DNA of 64,000 nt from Epinephelus fuscoguttatus (taxonomy: Eukaryota; Chordata; Actinopteri; Perciformes; Serranidae), in contig NC_064771.1 of assembly GCF_011397635.1 (NCBI RefSeq), positions 14,385,379 to 14,449,378 of the forward strand, in the 5' to 3' direction. Under the pieces are notes generated by a model. The model did no database searches, was not told where the DNA came from, and worked only from the letters and a program-made list of their open reading frames with translations. How positions within the stretch are numbered: position 1 is the stretch's first letter; each line of letters begins with the position of its first letter. The position numbers were made by a program, and so were the translations under genes. Positions 38,101 through 49,439 of this stretch are shown in pieces.

Positions 38101-40947
38101 TTTTGTGTGATAATGAAGTCAAAAGATAGGCCTGTTTACAGCTACGTAAAAGGAGTGAACGTGTAACTTTGAGTAAGCAACACCTCTAAGTGTTACCTCT
38201 GCCCTTCTGTGTTGTGAATGCTCATTTTTCTAAATCAGAAAATGAAGTGCGTCACACTCCAGATGGCTCTCGTTCTCCTTTTCATTTACATTTCTGACTC
38301 TTAATACTGGAACTTCTTTCCTTTCCTTTCCTTTCCTTTCCTTTCCTCCTCTAATCCTCTCTTACAGGACAGGGGGCGGAAAGACTGGAAGGAAGATTTT
38401 GAGATTTGTGGACAAAATCGCTAAATCCAAGTACTTCCAGAAGGCGGCAGAGAACGAGTTCATTAAGAAGAAGTTTGAGGAAATGTCCAACACGCCCCTT
38501 CTGCTCACTGTGGAGGTTCAGGAGCTGTCAGGATCTCTGGTCGTCAACATCCCACCGCCTCCTACAGACAGGATATGGTAAATACTGAGGCATTAGAGCA
38601 GCTTCTTGCCACTGTTCATGATTTGGAACATAGAGGTTATGATAAAGATGAATGATATGACAACTCCCTGTAAGTGAAGCCAAAACATCTCAATCGCCCC
38701 CTGGTGGCTGGCTGCAGTGTAGGTCATAAACTCTGCCCCCTCCATGTTAGCAGATGGGCCATGGGCCAAACTAAAGAAATAAAGTATACATCATAAAAAA
38801 AAAAATTCTAACAGATGGTTTCTGTTTTTCATATAGTTCTTATCACACTGATGCAGGTTTGAGTGTTTGAATTTTCTGATAAATTTGGTGCCATAAAAAA
38901 GGGGGTTTAACGTCCAGGTGATTGCCTCGTGATGGAGTTCAGTGAGTGTATGGGTGGGATCTTGATATACCATGGCTCCACCCTCTGATAGCTACTGGGC
39001 AGATTCTTGTGACATCACAAGGTAGCATCGCCCTTTCTTGGATATTTTGGCATCATTTTTGTACAATGGGAGGAATTAGAGACATGTCATCCATCTCTAT
39101 ATAGGCTACCGTCTATGATTTGACATATACACTATGGGTTGTAGCTTTAAACCTACAGTTGGTAGCTTCTATGAAAATAACTGTGTCAGATTTGCTGAAA
39201 CTGTTGGTATATTCTGAAAGACGTACATGAGACAGATAGATAAACAATCATGTCCAACTGCTTCTAACAGCACTGGCTAAAATCCGACCATTCTGCAGTC
39301 AGCAACAAATGTCAATGATGACATCACTGGTTGTTTTCCCTGCAGTAAGGCCATTAGAAATGCTACAAGGCAATACAGTAGGCAGAAGAGATTATCTATC
39401 TAACTTAGTGCTGTGCGAATGTAGTGACAGTTTCAGCAAATTTAAAAAACGTTATTTATTATTATTTTTTTTACAAAAAATTACTCAATTGTCGCTTAAA
39501 CTGGGAGAAAGAAGTAAGTTTTTACTGTTTTTGACAATTGTAATTAACATTTTTCTAGTTAGGATTGCAGTTTTCATATATTGTCTCGCTTTACTTGTGG
39601 GTTTTTTTAAGATAATGTGTAAAAATTGTACAAAAGTGCAGGTGTAGGTGAATTAAGTTATTTTAGAAGTTTTTCAAATGATTTCAGAATTTGTCCATCA
39701 ATAATAGCTCTTTGTTTATCCATGTTTTAAAACCCAAACTCAATATAAGAATTTCAGATTTGTTGTTTGTCGTTACTGGCTCTGGATTATCGGCGACCGA
39801 GAAAAAAAAAAGGGATTTATCTACCCATATTTATTTATTTTTTAACATAAACACATAACTTTTTTTTTTTTTTTTTTTTAAATTGCGACCAAGAGACATA
39901 CATAGTGGGACATTTTACAGTGTAAAAATCTACTTGTGATCTCTGGTGGACAAACTAAATAATAATCATGACACAGTTTTTAAACTACCTGAATTTCTCT
40001 ACTACCTCTTGCTAGTTATCGGCCGATATATACACACCAACACAGATTTATCTGCAATAAGCTAATAAAAGCAAATATTGGTTGAGCTCTACTCTGGTTA
40101 TAGACAGAACTATCTTAAGACTATATACGTTTATACATCTTTAAAAAAAAAAAAACACTCAGGAAGAGACTCACAACAACCACAAAGAAACACAAAAAGA
40201 CTACAAGAGAGATGCAAAGGAACTACAAAGAGACATAAAAACTACAACAGCTGGCAAGAGACACAAAACCACAAAAAGATGCAAAACAGCTGCAAAGAGG
40301 TATATCATAAATGCACTGCTGCTTCAGAAACAATGCTAATTCAGAAACAAATCAGTTCATCTTCAGCAACATGTTGTGTTTGTGAATGTTTGTGGTGTGA
40401 CTCACTCTTCACACCTCATCTCCTGCCAAGAGAACATTTATTTATTGTACTATTTTAGTTGAGTACTGAGCCTGTTTCAAGCAACAACATGAGGCTGAAA
40501 TGTGGCTGAAAAAAACATTATTTAATAAAGATATGATTTGATTCTGTTTGGATCTCCTCTGCAGGTACAGCTTCTGCGTGCCCCCCAAGCTGGATCTGCA
40601 CGTCCGTCCCAAACTCGGGGAGAGGGAGGTGACTTTTTGTCATGTGACGGAGTGGATAGAAAAGAAACTACAGGATGAGTTCCAGGTAAGATGAAATAAA
40701 ATAAGAGAACCTGCTATGTGCAGTGCTGCCATTTTCTTAACTTTCCTACCAATCATGTTCCCTCTTCCTCCAGAAAGTGTTTGTACTGCCAAACATGGAC
40801 GACATCTACTTACCCCTGATGCGCTCCAGTGTGGACAGCCCTAAAGCCTCCCAGCATCTGTCCTCGCAGTCCCACCGGTCCCAGAGCTCCTCCACAGAGT
40901 CCATAGAGAGGATCCCACCTGAGATCTCTGGGGCAGAGTCTGACTAG
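24403..40947 (+). CDS. tex2: Tex2-type SMP-domain ER lipid-transfer protein
   Basis: Eleven coding exons join in frame (1071 residues; human TEX2 is about 1130): 24403-25788, 29769-29969, 31757-32087, 33532-33809, 34001-34150, 34819-34918, 35483-35615, 37788-37919, 38368-38577, 40565-40685 and 40774-40947. Residues 1-380 are low-complexity Ser/Pro-rich with a conserved FFKMELEDTKRKLSEAM block (about 226). A hydrophobic hairpin at about 384-425 anchors it in the ER. A split PH-like region follows (LARKRTWNPKYPICIQL; LYLFGRTGREKEEWFRHF). The SMP lipid-transfer domain spans about 744-1012 (ALIGRIFWDFLQEKHWADVV; LPYFMNELTLTELDMG; NTPLLLTVEVQEL). The N terminus lacks the long leader of human TEX2, so this may be the fish tex2-like paralog. 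Exon 8 allows an earlier in-tract CAG acceptor; the one given keeps frame. Confidence 0.93.
25989..26990. repeat. Interspersed repeats in tex2 intron 1
   Basis: Starts near AGCAATAGTTGGCATTTTGG and passes through a segment coding-like on neither strand. It ends with repeated CTAAACCTACCCTACGTAAC-type units (26718-26960) that recur about every 60-110 bases in diverged form. Family not identified. Confidence 0.4.
28195..28435. repeat. Second copy of the 22.5-kb insertion family
   Basis: Shares GTTTTATATTTGTAAAA, ACATCATCACAATGTAAAGT and GTGGGCTACATACC with 22495-22660 in the same order, with many substitutions. Lies in tex2 intron 1. Confidence 0.6.
28550..29341. mobile_element. Non-autonomous DNA transposon in tex2 intron 1
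   Basis: Left end GGCTGAATCCAAATGTCC (28550-28567) is mirrored on the other strand at the right end by GGCTGAATCAAAACGTCC (29341-29324). The sequence just inside both ends is also similar (GTGGACTT...). No transposase is seen. A further repeat (28865-28990, CTTGAGGCTGGCCCC... to CAGCCTGGTACAAAA) seems nested within it. The target duplication is unclear. Confidence 0.6.
30715..31070. repeat. A/T simple-sequence block in tex2 intron 2
   Basis: Poly-A (30717-30735), AT-rich sequence and poly-T (30974-30988) form an imperfect inverted repeat: GAAATGACACAAAAAATTAGC on the left against AAATGTCCCACAAATTGCG, read from the other strand, on the right. It may be a worn foldback element. Confidence 0.4.
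34206..34767. mobile_element. Non-autonomous DNA transposon in tex2 intron 5
   Basis: Left end GGCCCAATCCCAATATAGCA is mirrored by the right end (GGCCCAATCCCATTTGTTAT on the other strand), and both arms go on into ACCCCTtcC-type sequence. About 562 bp with no coding capacity. The superfamily (hAT is possible) is unproven because I see no clear target duplication. Confidence 0.65.
35625..35820 (+). repeat. tex2 intron 7 segment duplicated at 49.4 kb
   Basis: A (CA)n tract, then ATCCATAAAAC, CAGAGGGCATCTTTTCC and ATAATAAATCCTTTCTTTGTG, match 49446-49645 in order with roughly four of five bases the same. No exon is part of the copied stretch. Confidence 0.7.
36400..37260. repeat. Interspersed repeat in tex2 intron 7
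   Basis: Contains AGTAGTCTCGCAGAGCCAGA (36478-36497), a motif I associate with a common fish repeat, plus unassigned AT-rich sequence. Boundaries are uncertain. Confidence 0.35.
38315..38347. repeat. (CTTTC)n tract next to a tex2 acceptor
   Basis: A pentanucleotide CTTTC array ends about 20 bases before the acceptor (TCTCTTACAG, ending 38367) of tex2 coding exon 9, so it extends that exon's polypyrimidine tract. Confidence 0.85.
38660..40100. repeat. Interspersed repeats in tex2 intron 9
   Basis: Starts with ATCGCCCCCTGGTGGCTGGC (38693-38712), a motif shared by many fish repeats. Next is a GCTTTAAACCTACAGTTGGTAG block (about 39145) and T-rich sequence to 39880. Not assigned further; no exon is seen. 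Confidence 0.45.
40165..40310. repeat. Short 21-nt tandem array in tex2 intron 9
   Basis: About six units such as GACTCACAACAACCACAAAGA and GATGCAAAGGAACTACAAAGA, clearly the same type as the neurl2 intron array. Confidence 0.75.
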
Positions 40948-41467
40948 TGCCTCGCTGTTGAGTGCCTCACTGCAAGTTTCATTACATTAATACTCACAGT
41001 GAGAAAAGGGGGAGGAAGCAGAGGAATGAGAACTCAAAGTGACATTTGCCTCCACAGACTTCAGTAGCTCTTAGGCAGACTCACTAACCCTCATGTTTAT
41101 GTCTGAACCAGGAGTTTCTACAGGTCTGATGTTCAGTGTTGTAGGTGCTCAGGTGGGGTTTGTTTGTAACAGATTACTGCACAAGTACAAGTGATACCTT
41201 CTGCAAATGTTTACATGTGAATGACCCCTATGAGATTATATTTGTGACGTTTACAGCTCAGTGTCACTTTGGATATACGATGATTAAAAGCACCTGCTAC
41301 CACAGAGTAAATGTGAAACTTTCATCACACACCAGAAACACATTTCCTCTACATATCTTACATTTGAACCTTTTTATAAATACCGCAAAGATGCTCATGA
41401 ATCGTTTATGAGACCTCCTGCACATACTTGAACTTATTCTCCTGCAGCATTTTCATGGATCATGAAG
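40948..41467 (+). other. tex2: Probable tex2 3' UTR
   Basis: Follows the TAG stop. No AATAAA is seen in this stretch, so the true end of the transcript cannot be placed. No other gene is visible. Confidence 0.4.
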
Positions 41468-41790
41468 GTAGGATTTAGGGGCATCTTTTTTTTCAGAAAA
41501 AGTGTTTAATATTCAGAAGTATGTTTACATTAGTTTATAATGCTTATGATTTCCTTTGTTGGTTAATATTTATTCATATAGCAAACCTTCAAAATGCTTA
41601 AAGGTCCAGTGTGTAGGATTTAGGGGCATCTTTTTTTTCAGAAAAAGTGTTTAATATTCAGAAGTATATTTACATTAGTTTATAATCACCTGAAAAAATA
41701 ATCGTTCTGTTTTCCTTAACTTAGAGTGAGACGTTTATATGTACATCATGGATGTATAAAGCTAAGTGGATACAGTGTTGGAGGCAGGGC
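41468..41790 (+). repeat. Fish repeat with internal 74-bp duplication
   Basis: The stretch GTAGGATTTAGGGGCATC... to TTAGTTTATAA occurs at 41468-41541 and again, almost unchanged, at 41613-41685. The second is preceded by AAAGGTCCAGTGT, the usual 5' start of this repeat family. Confidence 0.65.
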
Positions 41791-43690
41791 CGTAAATATA
41801 GACAGTGCAGGTGATGCGTTTCCATTAGGGCCCTTGGGGTGCAGGGGCCCGTAGAGAGAGTGGGCCCTTGCAAGTGATTCAGACTGCCTTGGAAATATAC
41901 CTGTGATAAATGATAAAACCGAATTATATGCTTTTTCTATATAGGCTACAAAATCTATAAATATAGGCCTACTATAAAACTATTCAATTAAATTATTAAT
42001 TTCTTACTTTATTTGATATTTTTGTCAGATATGCAATGTTGATGTTGTCCAATGTCAAGTCTCGATTTGTGTCAAGACAATACATGCACGACAGTGTGTA
42101 CTAGGACCCGTCATAATAGTGTGCACTTGGGCCATTGTAACTTCCTTACACCACAGTTATTGCATAAAAACTTACCTGGATTGGATGATCCGCGTCATTG
42201 CCAAGTTAACTACTTTCAATTTAGTGCTCCGCTAACTATGGGGATGAAATGATTTAATTTTGTGTCTCTTGTAGAGAGTCAAATGCAATCTGACGGAGTG
42301 GATCAAACCCAGATAGTAAAATGAATCATTTTGCAGGGGGTGTAAAAAATGTATCCACTGATTTACAGACATCTCTTTTGTCTTGTATGTCTGTGGGAAA
42401 AAGCTTCTTTGGGCCCCATGGCATCATGTGACAGACTTGGAAATTGTAATTCCACTCCAAAGCCTGGCCCATGGGAGCCCTCTGATGAGTTGCATTACAG
42501 ACTGGGTGAGCATTCTCCTGCAGGCCACAAGGCAGAGTTTACTCGCCTGTAAATACACTCCGATGAACAGGAAGTTATTTTTCTGGTTTGTTTGGGATAA
42601 TTAGAAGAAGAGCATTGCTCCACATCACTTGACCCAAATAATATGAATGTCATTTGCAGTTGTTATGAAGTGAAAAAGTTTGGAGATTAGTTCAAATGAC
42701 TGTGACTCCATCATCTCATAGCCACAGCTTCATTTAACAGGAGAGATAAGGGGAACTGTAAGTCAGGGGAAAATGTGATTCATTAATGCTTTTTTTGGTT
42801 TTGAGCTCTGCTTCAATGCTTCAGAAAACATGACTCATTAACTCAGGCTTTATCTGAAATCAAACATCTCAACTCTTAGCAAACAGCGAATGCAGGAACA
42901 GAAGATAATCGTGACAAATGGTTATTGATTAAAGAAAACACAAGTAAATCAATGATACAGAAGTCAGGAACTGTTCAACAAAACGACAACACAACACAGT
43001 GGTAAAACAGCTCGCACAGGATGCAAAGTCCTGATGCATGAAATGAAATCACATGGAGAAGGAGGTGTGATAACGTGTGGGAGGGTGCGTGTGTGAGAGT
43101 GTGTGTGAACATGTCGCTCTGTGGGATACTGTCGAGTTATTTGCAGTATGGTTCATTAGACAGAACCTAGGTCTATGTTTGAAACTTGTATGAGATGCAG
43201 ATTCACTGCTGCAGTGATTGTAATTATTCCACAGTCAGAAATAATCCACATGAAGTCATTTGTAGTAACCTCTTAACTATATTTTTATGGTCCTTTGAAT
43301 GATGAAAACAAACAAAACCAAGCCTCACAATAAACAAATTATTATCAGTTGGCAAGACTTTAAAGTAGCATGAATAATGCTGTTTGAATAAAGCTAGAGT
43401 TTATGAAAAAGGATCGCCTGTGCAGACCTCCTCCTTCAGGCTGTGTAGTTGGACTGACCATATGCCATGTAGTGTCTTCAGGCAAACATTAGAGGGCAGC
43501 ACCTGCTCAACATTTAGGAGGGAAGTCTACAACACTCCTCTACCTGCCAACAACACGACTTTCTTACCATCTTACTCTCATCCTTGAAGGATGTTTTCCT
43601 ATTTTTCTGAGTCTATCTTAACCCAGCGCTCACCAGCCTGTAAATTAAAAGCAGTAGGTCCATCCACAGAGTTATTCCTTTCTTAAAGCA
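41791..43690. other. Intergenic, no supported gene
   Basis: Unassigned sequence, including a GGGCCCTTGGGGTGCAGGGG patch at 41827-41846. No gene is seen. Confidence 0.45.
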
Positions 43691-43692
43691 CT

Positions 43693-44325
43693 TTAAAGGG
43701 ACAGTTCCTCTTACCTGTAGTGCTTTTTATCAGTCTAGATTGTTTTGGTGATGGTTGCCGAGTGTTGGAGATATCGGCTGTAGAGATGTCTGCCTTCCCT
43801 CTAATATTTTGGAAGTAGATGGCACTCAGCTTGTGGTGCTGGAAGCACCAAAAATACATTTGAAAAACTCAACAGCAATGTCTCTATGGGGTCAGATCAG
43901 TCTCATAATAAATGAACTCACGCAGGGTTTTTCACGAATGCACATGCTCTGGTTCACAGTTGTATTTCGGTAGATATAAGTAGATGCACGCTTCCTTCTG
44001 CGAGGTGACACAGTTAGCGTGTATAGTGCAGTAGAAAGAAAATAGTTCCTACACAAAAAGGTCTGTGGATTATCTTGAGTAACAAGGGCATGTTTTCTGG
44101 AAAGAGACATTGCTGTTGAATTTTTCAAATGAATTTTTTTGGTGCTTTGAGCACCACAAGCTGAGTGCCATCTACTCCCATCATATTCAAGAGAAGGCAG
44201 ACATCTTTACAGCCGATATCTCCAACACTCTGCAACTCACACCCAAACAATCAAGACTTATAAATAGCTCTATAGGTAAGAGGAAAAATACGCATTCTTG
44301 ATTTTGAGATGAACCAACCCTTTAA
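43693..44325. mobile_element. Foldback element with ~200-bp inverted arms
   Basis: Left arm 43693-43889 (TTAAAGGGACAGTTCCTC ... GAGTGTTGGAGATATCGGC ... CAGCAATGTCTC) is mirrored by right arm 44104-44325. They share GTTGGAGATATCGGCTGTA, AGATGTCTGCCTTC and AGATGGCACTCAGCTTGTGG. A loop of about 215 bases contains GTAGATGCACGCTTCC. It encodes no protein. A transcript would form a long hairpin. Confidence 0.8.
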
Positions 44326-44849
44326 GTGGAAGTGATAGACATGCAGTTTCCATGGAAAGATGGATTTTAAAGTTCAGCTAAAGTTAACATGAAGCCTTAG
44401 TAGTCTAAGTTATAAAATGGTGGGTATCTAGTTACATCCCTTTTAGAATCAAATTTCCACTTTGTGTTACTGTCACTGCCAGGAAGCAAAAGGATGGAAT
44501 TTAATACTAAAAAGACAGTAACAATGAAGGATACTAACTTGATTGAACTTTGACTACTGAAGTGTCGGTTTAGCTTTAGTTAGACTTCAGCATGCATTTT
44601 TCTCAGAACAGGGACTGTAGACGCTGCACTTGCGTAGACCTGCAGGAGGTCCAGTCACAGCGACAAATAACCCCATATATGGCCTATTAGCACATCAGTA
44701 TTGTATTAAGATAGACTTGAAATTGTGTACTACTTTAGTATCATCTTGCATATTATAACATGTATAACACTTTGTGTAATTTTTTTAGGTTTCTGTGTCT
44801 GTTTCTGTTTCTGACAATGACAGTCTGTTCAAGAAGCAATGTGCTGTAA

Positions 44850-45430
44850 TTAAACAGGCATGTTAGTGGTGAACATGAGCCAACTAGGATCATCAAACTG
44901 TATTTCATTCATGATTTTGATGTGGGCGTTGCTTTACTGTACATCATGAAACAGAAAAAAAAAACAACTTGTTATGTATGTCTGGAAGTCCTGGCGGTCA
45001 AATCATCAATCAATCATCATCCTTCCTTATTCCTCCTTCATCTTCTTCCTGAAACTGCCTCTGCACAGCAGTCTGGTAAATACTAATGTGAACTAGTAAT
45101 TTTGCCATTTCATTTATCCAAATTTGAGCCCTTAAAATGATTGCAACTGTAAACATGTTCCCTCAGATTTAAAGCAGTATTTACCTACTGTTCGTGCAAT
45201 AACTTTGGATGACAGAGACCATGAGTACAACACTTGAACTTTAATTGAATTAATTCATGTTAATTATGATTAATATAACGTGACTGGTGTGAAGTTTTAC
45301 AAAGGTTGTGCAGATTTTACAGAGGACATCAATACAGGATATTAACTTTTGCATATATCAAGATATTCCATAACAGATTTTAACAAATATTTTCACAAAA
45401 TAAATGTTGGTATTTCACAGCAGGACAAAC
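44850..45430 (+). repeat. Diverged direct duplicate, first copy
   Basis: Matches 47010-47600 plus 48166-48230 in order: GATCATCAAACTG/GGTCAATCAAACTG, TTTTGATGTGGGCGTTGC, CATCTTCTTCCTGAAACTGCCT, AGCAGTCTGGT and GATATTCCATAACA. Identity is perhaps 70-80 percent, interrupted by indels. Confidence 0.6.
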
Positions 45431-45859
45431 ACCAGTGTAAATAATGAAACAAATGATATCTGGTAATGTTCTTGGTAATTTTGAGTCATGATTGATGTCA
45501 TTAGCAACACCTGCTTTTCTTATGATGACAATATCTACAGCCTATAAAGTGCTACTAATTTTAGTAGTGTATTTTTTTTTTTTTTTTCAGATCTGGTTCT
45601 GCAAAAGTGAAAAGACACCAGACCTGCAGATTGGTATCTTCTCTAAAGTGAGGCAAACTAGTTTCGGGGGAAAACATTCTTGGTGGCTCTTTAGCACACA
45701 CCTGAATTTTAAACCTTCACATGAGAGAGGGGTCTTTCAAATTAAAATCTGAAAATATAATTCAGAACAAAAGCTTTTCCCGTCACAATTAAGTTCCCAG
45801 ACTGCGGCCTTACAGTCACAATTAGGCATAGTATTGTTAGATTAACATATTGGGCTGTA

Positions 45860-46995
45860 GTTTCCTGTCACGGCACAGGGTGGCGCAGGGTGGCGCAGGG
45901 TAGCGAACCCCACGCAGAGCTAGTTTCGAGCAGCGCAACCTGAGGCGTGCTCAGTTTGGTAGTTTGGCAGACCGAGGTGCGCTGAGATGGGTGCGGCGGC
46001 GCAGCAGGGGGAGGTGTCGACAGATGCAGCTTGGCGCAGTGACAGTTTCGTGCCAAAAGGCTTCGCTGAAGGTGCACTAAAAGCTTGCCAACTGAAACCA
46101 GGTCTACTGTCAGCGCAGGCGGAGCGCAGTCGGTGTAAGCCGAAGTTTGGCTGACCGGCGGACAGTGCGCACACGTCACCAAAACCTCACAGGCAGGTTT
46201 CCAGAATGTCAGGCACATTAACGATGCAATAAATAGCCACAAAACCACTATTCAATGCAACTATCTGCAATCAGCACATAAATGTATCTCTATATCGACT
46301 GTTCCGTCACATCTGATGTCAGATCAAAGGGGATTGGCACCGTTTGGCACGTTTGGCACGCGTAATGGAAACCCAACCTGATTTGATTAATACAGCTGCA
46401 AACTAATGAGTTCACATCCCTCTCAGCCAACCACAAACAGCCACAGCATCAGATAGAGAGTATATATTCAGCATCTGTCATCTTAGAAAAGTCAAAAGAA
46501 AAGAAACAGAGTGAGACTGTGAGAGAGAAAGAGAGAGTGTGCGCACACGAGAGAAACGCAACATTGATTTACAATTGTGGTGACCTCCTCCCAGGCTACC
46601 TTTGCATCATCAGCCCGTGGAGGTCTGCTCTATATTCGGACACTGAGAGCAGACCTCCCGGACCAAAACATCAGTTTCCTCCTGGGAGAAGTTTGGCTGT
46701 CTGACTCTGCTGCTCTCTTCTGCCATGGCGAATTGAGTAAACTCTCATTACGCCTTCACGCAGCGCATTTAAGGGCGAGGAGAGGGGCTCATTTGATTGG
46801 TGTGATGTGTGTAAAACCTACTCCACGCCTTCTCTCCTCCCTCTTTCCAACTTGCACAGGTAGGAGGGATGAAGGTGGGAAAGAGGAGTAGCTGCGCCAG
46901 CACGCACGGTGTGCCAAACTTGCAAAATCCGCCTGGCCACACCCAGTTGGAGGTGCGCTGCGCCCCCGCCTCGCCCAGTCTGCAAAACTAGAGGC
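45860..46995. mobile_element. GC-rich element, probable DNA transposon
   Basis: A block with rich CpG (GGTGGCGCAGGGTGGCGCAG, GTGCGGCGGCGCAGCAGG) in AT-rich surroundings. Ends are loosely inverted: CTAGTTTCGAGCAGCGCAAC on the left against CTAGTTTTGCAGACTGGGCG from the other strand on the right. It separates the two diverged duplicates at 44.85 and 47.0 kb. ORFs inside are not convincing. Classification is tentative. Confidence 0.45.
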
Positions 46996-47590
46996 CATTA
47001 TATCAGTGTTGAAGATAAGCCAGCTAGGTCAATCAAACTGCATTCCTCCACATATTTCATGCATGATTTTTTGATGTGGGTGTTGCATTACTGTAAAAAA
47101 ACACCTGTTATGTAAGTCTGTTATATTTTGGAAGTGAAAGCATCCATCCTTCCTTCTCCATCTTCTTCCTGAGACTGCCTTTGTACAGCAGTCTGGTCCG
47201 ATACTAAATGATGTGTTGTAAATATAAGTACAGGGATTATGGTGCTGGAACTTTTAAAATATGTATAAATAAGCTGTACCTGACCGGCTACGGCTTTTAA
47301 AACAACAGCAACAAAGAAAAAAAAAGGGAATTGTATGATGATGATAATGAAGATGCATGCACCTGGCCACAATACTTCTTCCGAATTAAAAAATAAAGCA
47401 AATAATTTTGTTGTTTGGTTTAAAAGTTATCCAAATTAAACTCTTTACAATGGCTGTAAATGCAACTGTAAATATTTTCTTGGTATTCACCTTTTTTTGT
47501 GAATTAATTTCAATATAGTCCATGTACAACACTTACACTTAAGTTCAATTCATTTATCTTGAAATGTGAAGTTTTGGATGAATATTAAAC

Positions 47591-48165
47591 TTTGCACAGA
47601 TTCATTTATTCATTCATTTTCTGTAACCACTTATCCTGGTACAGGGTCAAAGGGGGCTGGCAAAAGGTGGGGTACACCCTGGACGGGTCACCAGACTATC
47701 ACAGGGATGACACATAAAGACAGACAACCATTTATGCTCACCTTTGGATTGTGGTTGGAAGCTGGAGTACCCGCAGAAAACACTGACATGGGGGAGAACA
47801 TGCAAACTCCACACAGAAGAGCTCCTTCTGGCTGGTGGATGTGAACCCAGAACCTTAAAGTTAAAGTACCACTGATTGTCACGCACCTGAGTGTGTGAAA
47901 TTTGTTCTCCGCATTTAACCCATCCCCTGAGGGAACGGTGAGCAGCAGCAGTGGAAATCATGTAGTGATCTAACCCCCCAGTTCCAACCCCTGATGCTGA
48001 GTGCCAAGCAGGAGGCAATGGGTCCCATTTTTATAGTCTTTGGTATGACCCAGCTGGGGATTGAAGCCACGACCTCCCATTCTCAGGGTGGACACTCTAC
48101 TGCTAGGCCACTGAGCTGCTTGCTTGGGGACAGTGCTAACCACTGCACATCCATTTGCACAGATT
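47591..48165 (-). mobile_element. tRNA-derived SINE with 12-bp target duplication
   Basis: Flanked by TTTGCACAGATT at 47591-47602 and 48154-48165. Read on the minus strand, it has the head GTGCAGTGGTTAGCACTGTC (A-box-like), a GGTTCTGGGTTCACATCC B-box-like segment, and the GTTTGCATGTTCTCCCC body seen in many fish repeats. A second SINE is inserted between its A- and B-box regions. Confidence 0.75.
47847..48121 (-). mobile_element. Second SINE nested in the first
   Basis: On the minus strand it runs from a tRNA-like head (AGCTCAGTGGCCTAGCAGTA, then GGTCGTGGCTTCAATCCCC) through TTGGCACTCAGCATCAGGGG to the tail GTGGTACTTTAACTTT. The outer SINE resumes on both sides, showing that this one came later. 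Confidence 0.75.
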
Positions 48166-48540
48166 TCATAGAGGAAATGGTAACACTTCTGAGTATCCAG
48201 ATATTCCATAACAATTAACATGTTTGCTTTCCCATTAAAAATAAAAATACCTCAGTGGCACACCACCAGGAGAGAGAACTGTTTGCACTATCCCTACCAC
48301 CAAAACATGCCTCCAGTGGCCACTCAAATTGGCATATTTGCAACGACACCCCCTTAGTTAAACATCCCATAAAGGCACTATGGATAACAATAACCTTTCA
48401 AAACACCCAATGTCACCTTATATAGCATAAAATAACATACATAACAAGGGACATGAGTTGTTGCTGGGATAAAATCAGTAATACTATGTAGAGTGCACTG
48501 CTGCTGCATCAAAAAACCCTGCTGTATGACAGTTGGGTAC

Positions 48541-48760
48541 CATTAATTTTCAGAGATCAGAAATACTTTATTGATCCCTGTTGGGAAATTGTGATACGTT
48601 ACAGTCACTCTGATGTGATTTTAAGGAAGTAGAAATAAGAAGTACGAAATAAAGAACTATGCAAACTATGCAATGCTAAGTATGTAAAGTGTGTAAGTAA
48701 GTGAGTAAAGTGTGAGTCAGGACAGTCAGATACCTACATATAGGGGCCTCAGTGGGCTTC
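48541..48760 (-). mobile_element. LINE-like 3' tail
   Basis: AGAAATACTTTATTGATCCC is the complement of the GGGATCAATAAAGTATTTCT 3' end common in fish LINEs. A truncated body of about 200 bases follows. Confidence 0.5.
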
Positions 48761-49439
48761 TTCGCCTGGGGCTGCCCAGAGTCTAGGCTCGCCACCAAAC
48801 TTGCAGGGTGGCAAAACCTCGTCCAGGAAGACTATCTGCGGGGATTTTTTTTCAACACGCACCTGAAATTAAACCTTCATTATGTAATTCTGTCTGATTG
48901 AAATCTAACCCATGACTCCTGAACAAAAGCTCAAACTTTAAATCAGCCTTTTTCCCAATCACAGCTATGTTCCCAGATGGCAGCCCTGTGACTCTAGTGA
49001 CATAATCGCTATAATTAGATCAACTATTGTTAGTTAGCTAGAGCCTCATTCTTTACTCTCATGCACATGAATAAGATTCCTTTAAGGAAGCATGTCGAAC
49101 ATGTCCCAGGTAAAAAATCTCTTAATCAGGTCATCAGCAAATACATGGTTGACTGAATGAGTTGCAGACATCTTACAGGTCAGCTCATTGATACCTGTTT
49201 TTCCTTTCCTTTACTTTGCTCTCTCCAGATATTGTTTAAAATTAAGAAGAGCTTTGCACCAAATATAATTACTGGCAATTTTTCTGGTCATTATTGTTAA
49301 AGGTGATCTTACATAATAGTGATGGCAGTGTACAGTGTCATTAGTGTGTAACAGAGTGTCGCACACACTGTACATTCCTCAAAATTACTGTATGACCCAA
49401 TACATGTCACAGCACTTCCTGAAGGTTCCCGGTTACTGT

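Larger units (their letters stand above)
47010..48230 (+). repeat. Diverged direct duplicate, second copy
   Basis: Counterpart of 44850-45430, expanded by the nested SINE insertions at 47603-48153. Confidence 0.6.

Noticed and set aside
45868-46248. 126-codon minus-strand frame in the CpG-rich block
   Set aside because: High GC makes stops rare; composition is Ala/Pro/Thr-rich without recognisable motifs, and overlapping frames are equally open.
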